NCBI GenBank assembly: GCA_964396385.1
Contig: CAYNFH010000098.1
Span: forward strand, 1 to 23,259
Length of the DNA stretch: 23,259 nucleotides
From: CAYNFH01 sp964396385
GTDB lineage: Bacteria; Armatimonadota; Chthonomonadetes; Chthonomonadales; CAJBBX01
Direction: 5' to 3'
Part shown: piece after piece, positions 8,636-15,862 of the stretch
How the letters are laid out: the number at the start of each line of letters is the position of its first letter
Numbering within the stretch: position 1 is the first letter of the stretch
Program-made: the position numbers and the translations under genes
The notes under the pieces: model-generated
Seen by the model: only the letters and a program-made list of their open reading frames with translations
Databases searched by the model: none
Told to the model about the DNA's origin: nothing

Positions 8636-8650
8636 TACCAACTTGCTACC
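8636..8650 (-). promoter_or_regulatory. Subterminal GGTAGCA-N4-GGTA site
   Basis: On the - strand this reads GGTAGCAAGTTGGTA. The same GGTAGCA-N4-GGTA pattern occurs at 17895-17909 just before the transposase gene. A further TGCTACC lies at 8711-8717. It directly abuts the left terminal repeat, as expected for an additional transposase-binding site. Confidence 0.5.
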
Positions 8651-8738
8651 ATCAGGGGTAAAAATTGTTCGGCAGTTTTGCCGGCTAGTGGAAGTCCGGG
8701 CCTGTGAGGCTGCTACCTAGTAAGTTTGCGACCTGGTA

Positions 8739-8814
8739 AGGGTGCCAGCTCGCGGCCGGGGGCTGTGCCCCCGGACCCCCGGCCAAGGGCGCTAACGGCC
8801 CTCACGGGCACCCT
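8739..8814. other. Nested GC-rich foldback near the left end
   Basis: The outer arms AGGGTGCC (8739-8746) and GGCACCCT (8807-8814) are perfectly complementary. Inside is CCGGGGGC-TGT-GCCCCCGG (8756-8774), with further G/C-rich pairing possible. It lies within the 600-bp non-coding stretch 8616-9225 between the left end and the first cargo gene, in which I see no gene. It could be a structured RNA, a terminator insulating the element, or a DNA cruciform used in end processing. Confidence 0.5.
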
Positions 8815-9225
8815 GAAAGCCGCTAGTTACGCGGCGCCCACGCCTACATGGCACGTTGGCACCTATGATATGCCCCATTTTCGCATGGCCCGCCAGCTGA
8901 CTGAGACACGGTGTTGCCTCACTCCTCGCTCGAGTGGTATCATAACGTTTGCTCGCATTTGTTCCGCGCGCCGCGACCATAACCGTTCCGCCCTCCCGAC
9001 GCACATAGACGGAAGCCTCTAGCGAGGCTGCGCGTCGGACGGGCGACGTAGCCTGACGGGCGTGAACAAGCACGGCAGTGTCCGCGATGGAGAGTGCCCG
9101 ATATGCAAATACAGGTCTCTGCGAGTACTTGCGGCTCGGTACCAGACCAGAACAACCGCGCGGATCGCGGCCGGAGTGACATCCGCTGGAGGGTGCCGCG
9201 CGACTATTATTACGGTAGCCCACCG

Positions 9226-9585
9226 ATGCTGGTACAGTTTCGGCGCATCGTGGTGCTCGCAACCTTGTCCACACTCTTCGGCACCATCTCCTGCGGCACC
9301 GCCCAGCATCCGCTCGTCGGGCGGTGGGGGCAGGCCGGGGTCGAGACGTGGGCGTTTCGCCCGGACGGAACGGGCACGGATAGTTTCAATTATCCGCGAC
9401 CGATGAGATGGTCTGTGTCTGGTGACGTGCTCACGATGGACTTGTCAGAGGTCAGAAAAGGCGGCAAGGTCTTGCTTCCCGCGGATAAGGCCCGGGCCAC
9501 AATCCATTTCAGCGACGACCGCAATACACTCACGATCGCCTACGCACCACCCGGTCACACGTTCCAAGTAACCCGCATTCCCTAG
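9226..9585 (+). CDS. Small putative lipoprotein (cargo)
   Basis: A 119-aa protein with an N-terminus typical of exported lipoproteins: basic residues (FRRI), a hydrophobic stretch (VVLATLSTLFG) and a possible lipobox ending TISC at Cys22. The mature part contains a GRWGQAGVETWAFRPDGTGTDSF segment, a WSVSGDVLTM strand and an HFSDDRNTLTIAY segment, the beta-rich pattern of small lipocalin/META-like lipoproteins. The family cannot be assigned. I chose the ATG at 9226 because it begins the signal sequence; the frame extends back to 9094 but that part is not hydrophobic and looks non-coding. The ribosome-binding site is weak. It is the leftmost cargo gene and is convergent with the R-M genes. A role such as surface exclusion is speculative. 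Confidence 0.6.
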   Translation: MLVQFRRIVVLATLSTLFGTISCGTAQHPLVGRWGQAGVETWAFRPDGTGTDSFNYPRPMRWSVSGDVLTMDLSEVRKGGKVLLPADKARATIHFSDDRNTLTIAYAPPGHTFQVTRIP

Positions 9586-9742
9586 CTCAACGGCGCGATG
9601 ACGGCCCCAAGCCTCATCACCTGAGTCCTTTCTCCACTTCGCGGGCCAATTGCCGCCGGACGGAGCCTGCCTGTGAAGCTCTCACCCCGCCGCCAACACC
9701 GATCATTCGGTCTCAGCCGCACCCTCCGGTGACGTCGCGCCG

Positions 9743-10834
9743 CTACTTGCCGCTCTTGGTGCGGTTATCTAGCCGGCAGAGCATCTGGCAATTCTCGGCC
9801 ACGGTCTTACCGCCCATCCTCCACGGGACGATGTGGTCGGCCTCCATGTCGGCGAAATCGTACTTCTTGTTGCATACCGGGCACACGCCCTGCTGCTTCT
9901 CGTAGGTCTTGATCTTCGTCTTCTCGTCGAACCCACGCAAGTTCAAGGTCTTCTCGTTTCCCGTCAACAGGAACTCGTAGATGCCTTTCTTGCTATCTAC
10001 CTCGTCGTCCTCGATGAGCTCGACGATACGCCTCTCAAGCGTCGCCGCGTTCAGGTTGTCGTTCTTGTGCCGGCTGTAGAATCCGCCCCAGTCCAACCCC
10101 TTCATGATCTTGCGGTACGTCGGGAAGATCACCTGGACCCAGTTAATCACCGCCTGGAAGTACTGCCATAGCTCCTGAGCGTCGGCGTCGTGCTGGTGTA
10201 CGCTCATGTAGTCCTCCACCTTGCCACCGGAAATCCATTCCAGCGCGGTCTCCAGGACCTCCTGCCGGATCGTCGAGCCGTTTACATACTTCTCCCCGAT
10301 CTGGTAGGCGGGACACCCGGTCTTACTGAACCATCGCTTGGCGTCGGCTAGCCACGGCCCCGTGTAGATCGCGTTGCGTAGCTCCTGGTCGGTCAGCTTC
10401 TCCCCCGCGATGTTGATGATCTTGAACCAGTCGAGCTTCTCGCTCTCCGCGCCCTCGCACACGTAGATGGAAAGTTCATAGTCCAAAATCTGTTGCTTCT
10501 TCTCCGGGGTAAGGTTGTCGAAGAACAGCGGCATGCCGTCTACCACGACGGCGAAGTCACCCTGGACGTACTGACAGACGCTGACGGTGCGCTGCTGGCC
10601 GTCCATTAGCTCGAAGCCGTCACCTGCCACCACCCAGTACATGGTGTTCAGTGGGAACCCCTTACGCACGGTGTGGACGACTTCGTTCCGCTGCTTCTCC
10701 TTGTAGATGAACTCGCGCTGGTATGCCGGCCGGATGTTCAGGCGTCCTCCGTAGCCGCGCACGCCCTCTTCGGCCTTGTCCTCGTACCCATTCACTAGTT
10801 CCGCCACCCTGACCTCGTGAAGACCGATCTTCAT
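9743..10834 (-). CDS. DUF262 (GmrS-type) / HNH endonuclease
   Basis: A 363-aa protein with an N-terminal DUF262 ParB-like domain: IRPAYQREFIY (34-44) and the hallmark DGQQR (78-82), which in GmrSD-type enzymes drives NTP-dependent function. The C-terminus is a zinc-finger HNH nuclease: CPVC (318-321), ADHIVPW (333-339), and NCQMLCRLDNRTKSGK. It is therefore probably a restriction nuclease or DNA-damaging defence effector. Its ATG overlaps the methylase stop (ATGA, 10831-10834), indicating translational coupling with the EcoRI-type methylase. The methylase partner suggests conventional restriction of unmodified DNA, rather than GmrSD-like restriction of modified DNA. Its base composition looks less GC-rich than the host genes. 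Confidence 0.88.
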   Translation of the reverse strand: MKIGLHEVRVAELVNGYEDKAEEGVRGYGGRLNIRPAYQREFIYKEKQRNEVVHTVRKGFPLNTMYWVVAGDGFELMDGQQRTVSVCQYVQGDFAVVVDGMPLFFDNLTPEKKQQILDYELSIYVCEGAESEKLDWFKIINIAGEKLTDQELRNAIYTGPWLADAKRWFSKTGCPAYQIGEKYVNGSTIRQEVLETALEWISGGKVEDYMSVHQHDADAQELWQYFQAVINWVQVIFPTYRKIMKGLDWGGFYSRHKNDNLNAATLERRIVELIEDDEVDSKKGIYEFLLTGNEKTLNLRGFDEKTKIKTYEKQQGVCPVCNKKYDFADMEADHIVPWRMGGKTVAENCQMLCRLDNRTKSGK

Positions 10835-11952
10835 CCCTGCTTGTGCCTTATCACAATCCTGTCGTATTGGCGACGGTAGGTTCCGTTGCCGTTGGCTAAG
10901 TAGAAGCGTGGCCCGCCCTGCAAGTAGGTTCCCCTCTCTGCCACCTGCGACATCGGAACGCCGAGCGTCATGCTAGAACCAAGAATCTCGAACTGCCCCG
11001 GGTTGTACTTGTCGAGAAATGTGATAGGCACGCCCATCGCGCCGGGGAAGTCCACAGGAATATCCACTACGCGGCTGACCTCTATGCCGTCGAAGTTCAC
11101 ATACCTCGGATACTCGCCAGGCGAGTACTTCTTGTAGAGCGGGATTGTTTCGTGCCGACTGTCATGGTCCATGTTTGTGAACCAGCCGACGTTACGGAAC
11201 TTGACCAGGCCGGTTCTCTCGTCGTAAACTCCGGCAGCGAACTCACGCGCGTTTTCGCTCGGGATCTTGAAGTAGGCATTGCCTGCCGCGAAACCGTGGC
11301 CGAGCCAAAGTTCGTTGTCTTGGATCAGCTTGAACGTCTCCTTGTATGTGATGGCGTTCTTGGGGCCAATCACCAAGAACTGCTTCCCGTGCTCCACCAG
11401 TTGCGCCACGTACTCCCGGAACAGGGAAAAGGGCGGGTTGGTGACCACGACGTCCGCCTGCTTCAGTACCTCGACGCACTCGCGGCTTCGGAAATCGCCG
11501 CCGCCATACGTGTCGTCTCCCCTCAACGGCCGGGTAGAATTGGCGTCATGCCGGAGCAGGAGTTCCACGTCCACCATGTCAATCGCGCCGTCTCGGTTCG
11601 TGTCCGGCACTTCGTTGATCTCGACGGCGTAAGGCTCCTTGCCCTCCGGCTTCAGGCCCTCTATGTCGAACAGAGCCAATTGCCTACCGACGATAGGGGA
11701 GCCTTCGTAGGTCGTGGCGACCAGCTTCTTAAGGCCCAGTGTCTTAAAGTTCAGGGCGAAGTACTTGAAGAAGTTGCTCTCGAACGGATCATCGCAGTTA
11801 CAGAGGACCGTCTTGCCCCGAAGGTGCTCCTTGTAGTGCTTGAGCTCGTTGGCGATGTCCGCAAGCTGCGTGTAAAACTCATCCTGCTTGGCCGCTTTCG
11901 CGCTCGCGAGCGGCCGGTTCGCCGGAGGGGAGGACGTGCGGCCAGCGTTCAC
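10831..11952 (-). CDS. EcoRI-type adenine-specific DNA methyltransferase
   Basis: A 373-aa SAM-dependent N6-adenine methylase. It resembles the EcoRI_methylase family in the opening KQDEFYTQLADI, the CNCDDPFESNFFKYF segment (51-65), GGGDFRSRECVEVLKQADVVVTNPPFSLF with catalytic NPPF at 172-175, and the later GNAYFKIP and NVGWFTNMDH segments. Start is GTG at 11952 with AAAGGGG about nine bases upstream. Residues 117-134 (DTNRDGAIDMVDVELLL) form an EF-hand/dockerin-like calcium-loop pattern just before the SAM/catalytic core; this may be a family feature. It would modify host and phage DNA against the DUF262-HNH nuclease encoded by the overlapping downstream gene. Recognition sequence cannot be predicted. 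Confidence 0.9.
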   Translation of the reverse strand: MNAGRTSSPPANRPLASAKAAKQDEFYTQLADIANELKHYKEHLRGKTVLCNCDDPFESNFFKYFALNFKTLGLKKLVATTYEGSPIVGRQLALFDIEGLKPEGKEPYAVEINEVPDTNRDGAIDMVDVELLLRHDANSTRPLRGDDTYGGGDFRSRECVEVLKQADVVVTNPPFSLFREYVAQLVEHGKQFLVIGPKNAITYKETFKLIQDNELWLGHGFAAGNAYFKIPSENAREFAAGVYDERTGLVKFRNVGWFTNMDHDSRHETIPLYKKYSPGEYPRYVNFDGIEVSRVVDIPVDFPGAMGVPITFLDKYNPGQFEILGSSMTLGVPMSQVAERGTYLQGGPRFYLANGNGTYRRQYDRIVIRHKQG

Positions 11953-12004
11953 TCGTAGGCCCCTTTCCCTGAGATTGCCGATGATTCTACCCCAGCGCGT
12001 GCCG

Positions 12005-12277
12005 CTACGCCCGGTCGTACTTCACCCAATCCGACACGAAGCGCCGGAAGCCCCGACGCAGCGTGCCGCTAGCGCGGGGATACAGGGAGAGCGCGAACGC
12101 GTCTACCAGGACGGTTTGCTCCGTGGAGAACTGGCAGATGCCTGCCTGACCTGGCGAGGAGGCGTCCACATAGTGCATGGTCCACCAGAATACGACGAGG
12201 AGCGGTAAAGTTGCGCGCCAACCAATACCAAGGACCGATACCCATCTTCTTCCGCCGAACCATTTCCGCCCTCCCAT
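12005..12277 (-). CDS. Small single-span membrane protein, unknown
   Basis: A 90-aa ORF with a basic N-terminus (GGRKWFGGRRW), one transmembrane stretch (ATLPLLVVFWWTMHYV, about 22-37) and a basic, Arg-rich C-terminal region (TLRRGFRRFVSDWVKY). GGAAGGAAGGG lies upstream of the ATG. It sits between the regulator-like gene and the R-M pair in the same direction. I do not recognise a family. A lysis, superinfection or assembly role cannot be inferred from sequence alone. Confidence 0.5.
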   Translation of the reverse strand: MGGRKWFGGRRWVSVLGIGWRATLPLLVVFWWTMHYVDASSPGQAGICQFSTEQTVLVDAFALSLYPRASGTLRRGFRRFVSDWVKYDRA

Positions 12278-12306
12278 ACTGCCTACTGCCCTTCCTTCCT
12301 ACCGCT

Positions 12307-12543
12307 TTAGACTACCCCGTTCATTTCGGCGGCGATGGCCTCTTCCGCCTCCTTCATGGCGCTTATCAGGAGCTCGCGGCCGCAGTTCGTGACGCTCCGC
12401 TTCAGCCTCCTTGCGATGGCCTCCAGCAGCTTATACTCCTCCGGAGTCAACCGCACAGCTACCTGCCGGTCTTTACTCTGCGCCTCGTCCTTCCCGCCAT
12501 GAAGCTCCGCCTTGACCCAATCTTTCACCGTAATCCCCGCCAT
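12307..12543 (-). CDS. Possible ribbon-helix-helix regulator
   Basis: A 78-aa protein whose central part, DRQVAVRLTPEEYKLLEAIARRLKRSV, has the strand-then-helix pattern (RVxLTPEEYxxLExxAxxxxxSV) of MetJ/Arc-type DNA-binding proteins. It is followed by a second helix (CGRELLISAMKEAEEAIAAEM). I chose the ATG at 12543 because GGAGGG lies just before it; an upstream ATG at 12573 overlaps the zot end region without a site. It lies between zot and the cargo genes, so it may regulate the phage operon or the R-M genes. A small relaxosome- or Par-like DNA-binding role is an alternative. Confidence 0.6.
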   Translation of the reverse strand: MAGITVKDWVKAELHGGKDEAQSKDRQVAVRLTPEEYKLLEAIARRLKRSVTNCGRELLISAMKEAEEAIAAEMNGVV

Positions 12544-12584
12544 TAGACCCTCCGATACCCCAACCGGTAACAACTTCCCAATAC

Positions 12585-13589
12585 CTACTTATACCACACT
12601 TCTACCCCTCGTTTGGCGGCCTCTCGTGGCGAGAATGCTACCTCAGCGCGCGCCTGCTTCCGGCCCTCTCTCACTCTCGCCGCCGCCTGGACCGCCAACA
12701 GCTCCGCCGCCTCTTCTTCCTTCTCATGCGCAACCCGCTCCGTCACTTCCCACGGCGAATACCCCGCCGCCCACGGCTCCGCGTACGTAACGCGAACCGG
12801 ACAATCATCCGCCTCCAGCCCGAACACGTGTAGCCACGCCCGCCGATGCAGCTCCCGCGCGACCAGCCCCACCCATCCAGGTTCCCGGAGCCTCCATTCC
12901 GGGAGGTAACCTCCCGCCACGAGCCACGCCTTAGCCTCTTCCGCCTCCAGGGTCAGCCGGCCCCGATGGTCGTACCACACCCGAACCGGCCGCTCGAAAC
13001 AACCGGCGCCATACACCGGCCCCGCAGTCGCTCGCTTGCGGCTCGCGTACTGCGGGGCCGGGTACTCCGCCAGCAACCCTGCCGCTCCACCGGACCCGTC
13101 TATGGCAATCCGCTCCAGCGTGTCGTACAGAGCCATGACGGACCTGCTATACCGCCGTACCCGCCGCCGGATGGTCATCTTCGCGGACGGATCTCCGGTG
13201 ACCTGGACGAACGCCGGGCCGAGCCTGCGGCAGTTCACTTCCTCGTTGCTAATCTCCCGGAGCACCGTATCCACCCGGTTGATATGCTGAGACGTGAACC
13301 ACAAATCCAGCCCGTTCTTCCTGGACTGAGCGAACGCCGCCAAGACGTCGCGCGGCACCTGCTGCCAGTACCTTGAAGCCACGCACACCGATGCCTCATC
13401 CAAGAGCACCAGCCCGAATCCGACGCGCGCCAACTCGGCAACGTTCCCCAGGTACACGGCCTCGGGAAAGCGAAGACCCACCATGTTCGTGAACACCTGC
13501 ACCCGCCGCTTACGCACCTGCTCCACGGCATCCCTGACCATTCCCAACGTCTTTCCGGAACCAGGCAGTCCCGTGTACGCCCGTATCAC
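12585..13589 (-). CDS. zot: Zot/pI-type filamentous phage assembly ATPase
   Basis: A 334-aa P-loop ATPase that in filamentous phages drives virion extrusion at the inner membrane. Walker A is GLPGSGKT (7-14) right after the start, and Walker B is FGLVLLDEA (about 58-66), followed by a QSRKNGLDLWFTSQHINRVDTVLREISNE segment, a classic Zot core. Start is GTG at 13589, overlapping the stop of the upstream small gene (GTGA), with GGGGAAAGG upstream; the longer frame to 13778 is that upstream gene read out of frame. Unlike Ff pI, I see no clear transmembrane segment in the C-terminal half, so membrane anchoring might come from the coupled 48-aa protein. This gene is a hallmark of the inovirus nature of the element. 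Confidence 0.92.
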   Translation of the reverse strand: MIRAYTGLPGSGKTLGMVRDAVEQVRKRRVQVFTNMVGLRFPEAVYLGNVAELARVGFGLVLLDEASVCVASRYWQQVPRDVLAAFAQSRKNGLDLWFTSQHINRVDTVLREISNEEVNCRRLGPAFVQVTGDPSAKMTIRRRVRRYSRSVMALYDTLERIAIDGSGGAAGLLAEYPAPQYASRKRATAGPVYGAGCFERPVRVWYDHRGRLTLEAEEAKAWLVAGGYLPEWRLREPGWVGLVARELHRRAWLHVFGLEADDCPVRVTYAEPWAAGYSPWEVTERVAHEKEEEAAELLAVQAAARVREGRKQARAEVAFSPREAAKRGVEVWYK

Positions 13590-13732
13590 CGGAGCGGACC
13601 TTTCCCCTTCACCGCGGACCGGACCGCCGCCACTATCAGGAGCACCTGACAGACCGCCACCAGCGCCAGCAGCCCCACGCCCGCCAGCGCCAGCCCGTAC
13701 AGAGCCTCCACATCGGCAATCAGCCGCGTCAT
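13586..13732 (-). CDS. 48-aa single-span membrane protein coupled to zot
   Basis: A short ORF whose product begins MTRLIADVEALYGLALAGVG and has one long hydrophobic segment (about 12-39, ending CQVLLIVAAV), then a basic tail (RSAVKGKGPLR). Its ATG overlaps the previous stop (ATGA) and its stop overlaps the zot GTG start (GTGA), so the three genes are translationally coupled. It is in the place where minor coat or assembly proteins occur. It may anchor or partner the Zot protein, which appears to lack its own membrane span. Function is inferred only from context. Confidence 0.7.
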   Translation of the reverse strand: MTRLIADVEALYGLALAGVGLLALVAVCQVLLIVAAVRSAVKGKGPLR

Positions 13733-13929
13733 TGCCTGGTATCCTCCAGCAGCTTCTCGTTCGCCGCCTCTTCCGCACTGAGCGCCGTTCCTAGCCGCTC
13801 CACCGCCCGACGCGACTTCTGACCGGCACGACCCACGTACCCGAGCAGCGCCGACACCAGGAGCGCCAGCACCGCAACCACCGCCAGCACTTCAGTGAGC
13901 GTCATTCCGACCCGCCGACGACAAGCCAT
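13729..13929 (-). CDS. Prepilin-like small membrane protein
   Basis: A 66-aa protein whose N-terminus, RRRVG|MTLTEVLAVVAVLALL, matches a type IV prepilin signal: short basic leader, Gly at -1 (residue 8), Met at +1, Glu at +5 (residue 13) and a continuous hydrophobic helix. After the helix only about 35 residues remain (RAGQKSRRAVERLGTALSAEEAANEKLLEDTRQ), far too short for a pilin globular domain. AGGGGG precedes the ATG at 13929. It lies in the morphogenesis operon between the pVI-like gene and the zot-coupled gene. Either it is processed by host prepilin peptidase and interacts with a type IV pilus or type II secretion machine, or it is a minor coat protein resembling a pilin by chance. Confidence 0.7.
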   Translation of the reverse strand: MACRRRVGMTLTEVLAVVAVLALLVSALLGYVGRAGQKSRRAVERLGTALSAEEAANEKLLEDTRQ

Positions 13930-13938
13930 AGCAACCCC

Positions 13939-14190
13939 CTACGGAATGATGTCCGCTATCCAATCGACAATCTTAATCGTCCACTTGAAGCCCTGCACGG
14001 CCGCCACGCACGTACAGAACAGCCCCACAATGGTCAGCCCCTCCGTCACCGGGATAAAGGCGTCGTAGGCCCGGATGGTCGTAATCAGGTCCGTCAGCGC
14101 CGTCGGCAGGCTCATCGTCCAACTCGGCCGCACGCTCGATACCCACTGCATCAGACCGGAGAGGAAGTCGAGAAACGCGTTCGTTATCAT
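13939..14190 (-). CDS. pVI-like minor coat protein candidate
   Basis: An 83-aa hydrophobic protein with an amphipathic N-terminal part (FLDFLSGLMQWVSSV) and a membrane segment (GLTIVGLFCTCVAAVQGF, about 51-68) before a short WTIKIVDWIADIIP tail. It follows the pIII-like gene by 9 bp and precedes assembly genes, the position of gene VI in filamentous phages, whose product caps the virion with pIII. GGGGG precedes the ATG. Assignment rests on position and membrane pattern, not on a recognisable family motif. Confidence 0.6.
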   Translation of the reverse strand: MITNAFLDFLSGLMQWVSSVRPSWTMSLPTALTDLITTIRAYDAFIPVTEGLTIVGLFCTCVAAVQGFKWTIKIVDWIADIIP

Positions 14191-14199
14191 GCCAGCCCC

Positions 14200-15621
14200 C
14201 TACAGGTTGAAGCGCGGCATCAGGAACCGCACCACGGCCACGGCGAAGGCAGCGTACACCGCCGCGCCCATCGCGGCCCGGAGCCACGTCCATGCGCCGA
14301 TGCCCGTCACGGTCGGCAGGTTGACCGGCGCGTACGTGCCCGCCGAGAAGTCGAGAGCGTTGTTCGTGACGCGGGGAGTGGGGATGGCGATTAGCGTCTG
14401 ACCGCCGGCCGGTGTGCTGAGCAGCCCTTCCAGCTCCACGAGCAGCGAGAACGGACCCCAGTTGAAGAAGCTCGACATGTCCTGCTTGCACTGGTCTATG
14501 TGCGCCTGGTCCGGCACGAACAGCGACTTGAGAGCGTTCGTCAGGATGTCTTGCAGCCCGCCGAGCAGCCCCGACGACCCCTGGTTGGACGTGCTATCGC
14601 CCCCCTGCCAGCTAATCGAGCCATCCCCGCCGACGTTCATCGAGAGGTTCACGAGCTGGCCGCCGCTGATGTTCACCATGCGCGCCTGTTGCTGCCAGGT
14701 GATGTTCCCAAGCGCCCCCGCCGCAACGTCTACCTCGTAGTAGCCGGGGATGATGTTCGTGAAGGCCGCTATCCCATTGCTCCCCGTGTTCACCGTCTGA
14801 GAGCCTGTGCAATTCGTACACTGATTCGAAGGTTTCAGAGTGACAGCCTGGCCCGACAAGACGATGCCGTTCCCGAACACGTAGACGTTCAGAGCGCCGT
14901 TGGAGCCGGAGACGGTCCCCCCGGCCGGCAACGGCGGAGCGCCAATGCCCGGCGGAGGCTTCGTGGACCACTGCCCGAACGTGTAGTACATCGGCCCCAG
15001 GTCGTAGTCGTAGTTGATGCCGGCAATCGCCCCACCGCTGCTGATATGGAGGTCGTACTTCCCCACGTTCGCACGGTCGAAGCCGTAAATGTAGCGCACG
15101 TGGTCGCCATCCACGCCGTTCGTATTAGGCAGGAGCACTGCCTGGGTAGTGCCCGCCGGCAGCCCGTTAACCGTCGCGATGTTGAAGTACACCTGATTCC
15201 CGCCGCAGTAGCCGGCCCCGCAGCCAGGGTTCAGGCGGGCCGTGTAGCCCGTAGCCCACGGCGCGGAGTTGAAGACGTGCAGCGGGTCCCGGTCATCGCG
15301 CAGAGGGTTCGTGTAGAAGTAGAAGGTGTAGGAGTACGTCCCGATATAGCCGTTGCAGTCGGCCCACATGTAGTTCCCGCCGACCTGGCCCCTGCCATCA
15401 TTCGACACCTGGAGGTAATCGCAGATGCTGGAGTTGTTCCCGATGTACGCTATGGGCGCTTTCCCCTCCGGCGTCGTCGTGTACCAGTAGGTATCCTCTC
15501 CCACATAAGTCGCTCTAGCGCGGCCACCGCAGCAGAGCAAGACGAACGCGAGCGCCACCGCCGCCCCTCCTCCAGCCCCCTTCATCCGCTCCAGCCGCAG
15601 CATCCGCGCCCACCGGATCAC
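14200..15621 (-). CDS. pIII-like adsorption/minor coat protein
   Basis: A 473-aa secreted, membrane-anchored protein. A basic N-region (VIRWARMLRLERMK) is followed by a hydrophobic signal core (AAVALAFVLLCCGG) and a likely cleavage after ARA. The mature part is Gly-, Asn-, Tyr- and Cys-rich, with a proline/glycine linker near APPLPAGGTVSG and a Carboxypeptidase-regulatory-like stretch (TGSNGIAAFTNIIPGYYEVDVAAGA). The extreme C-terminus is an anchor, WLRAAMGAAVYAAFAVAVV, then RFLMPRFNL. This is the design of gene III proteins that bind the host receptor and end virion release. The frame is open upstream to 15840, but I place the start at GTG 15621 because it overlaps the stop of a credible small gene (GTGA), as elsewhere in this operon. 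ATG 15585 is an alternative. Confidence 0.8.
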   Translation of the reverse strand: MIRWARMLRLERMKGAGGGAAVALAFVLLCCGGRARATYVGEDTYWYTTTPEGKAPIAYIGNNSSICDYLQVSNDGRGQVGGNYMWADCNGYIGTYSYTFYFYTNPLRDDRDPLHVFNSAPWATGYTARLNPGCGAGYCGGNQVYFNIATVNGLPAGTTQAVLLPNTNGVDGDHVRYIYGFDRANVGKYDLHISSGGAIAGINYDYDLGPMYYTFGQWSTKPPPGIGAPPLPAGGTVSGSNGALNVYVFGNGIVLSGQAVTLKPSNQCTNCTGSQTVNTGSNGIAAFTNIIPGYYEVDVAAGALGNITWQQQARMVNISGGQLVNLSMNVGGDGSISWQGGDSTSNQGSSGLLGGLQDILTNALKSLFVPDQAHIDQCKQDMSSFFNWGPFSLLVELEGLLSTPAGGQTLIAIPTPRVTNNALDFSAGTYAPVNLPTVTGIGAWTWLRAAMGAAVYAAFAVAVVRFLMPRFNL

Positions 15622-15782
15622 CAGGAGCCCCGACGCCGCCACAATCGCCGGACGCGCGCAGTACAGGACAGCAGCCCATCCCGCCACCGCCGGAGCAGCG
15701 CGAAAGCACCCGCCCTCTTTAAGCAGCCCAGGCAGACCACCAGAGCCAGGTACCAGCACGCCAGCCAGAGAAAACCAAGCAT
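15618..15782 (-). CDS. 54-aa membrane protein between coat and pIII-like genes
   Basis: A short ORF beginning MLGFLWLACWYLALVVCLGC, a clean transmembrane segment, followed by an Arg-rich tail (LRRWRDG, RVRRLWRRRGSW). That pattern strongly suggests an inner-membrane protein with cytoplasmic C-terminus. A strong AAGGGGGG site (about 15795-15803) lies upstream, just past the coat-gene terminator, and the stop overlaps the GTG start of the pIII-like gene. The longer competing frame through the same bases lacks such a clear pattern. Its function is unknown; assembly or minor coat is plausible. Confidence 0.65.
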   Translation of the reverse strand: MLGFLWLACWYLALVVCLGCLKRAGAFALLRRWRDGLLSCTARVRRLWRRRGSW

Positions 15783-15803
15783 GGAACATTCCACCCCCCT
15801 TGA

Positions 15804-15837
15804 AGAAAAGGCCCGGCCCCGATGAAGGGAACCGGGC
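15804..15837 (-). terminator. Intrinsic terminator after the major coat gene
   Basis: In the - direction GCCCGG (15837-15832) and CCGGGC (15816-15811) form a stem, extended by CCC/GGG, and are followed by CTTTTCTT (15810-15803). It lies 26 bp after the coat stop. A terminator directly after gene VIII is a known feature of Ff phages, giving far more coat than pIII message. Confidence 0.8.
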
Positions 15838-15862
15838 CAATCGCCGCAGGAGCGACAGACCG

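Noticed and set aside
8671..8690. Short hairpin CGGCA-GTTT-TGCCG as a terminator for the truncated ligase transcript
   Set aside because: Only a 5-bp stem with no following T-run; too weak to call.
15622..15840. N-terminal extension of the pIII-like protein from 15840 or ATG 15789
   Set aside because: The 15840 start lies inside the coat-gene terminator hairpin. The alternative frame gives a convincing small membrane protein whose stop overlaps a GTG placed just before the signal peptide.
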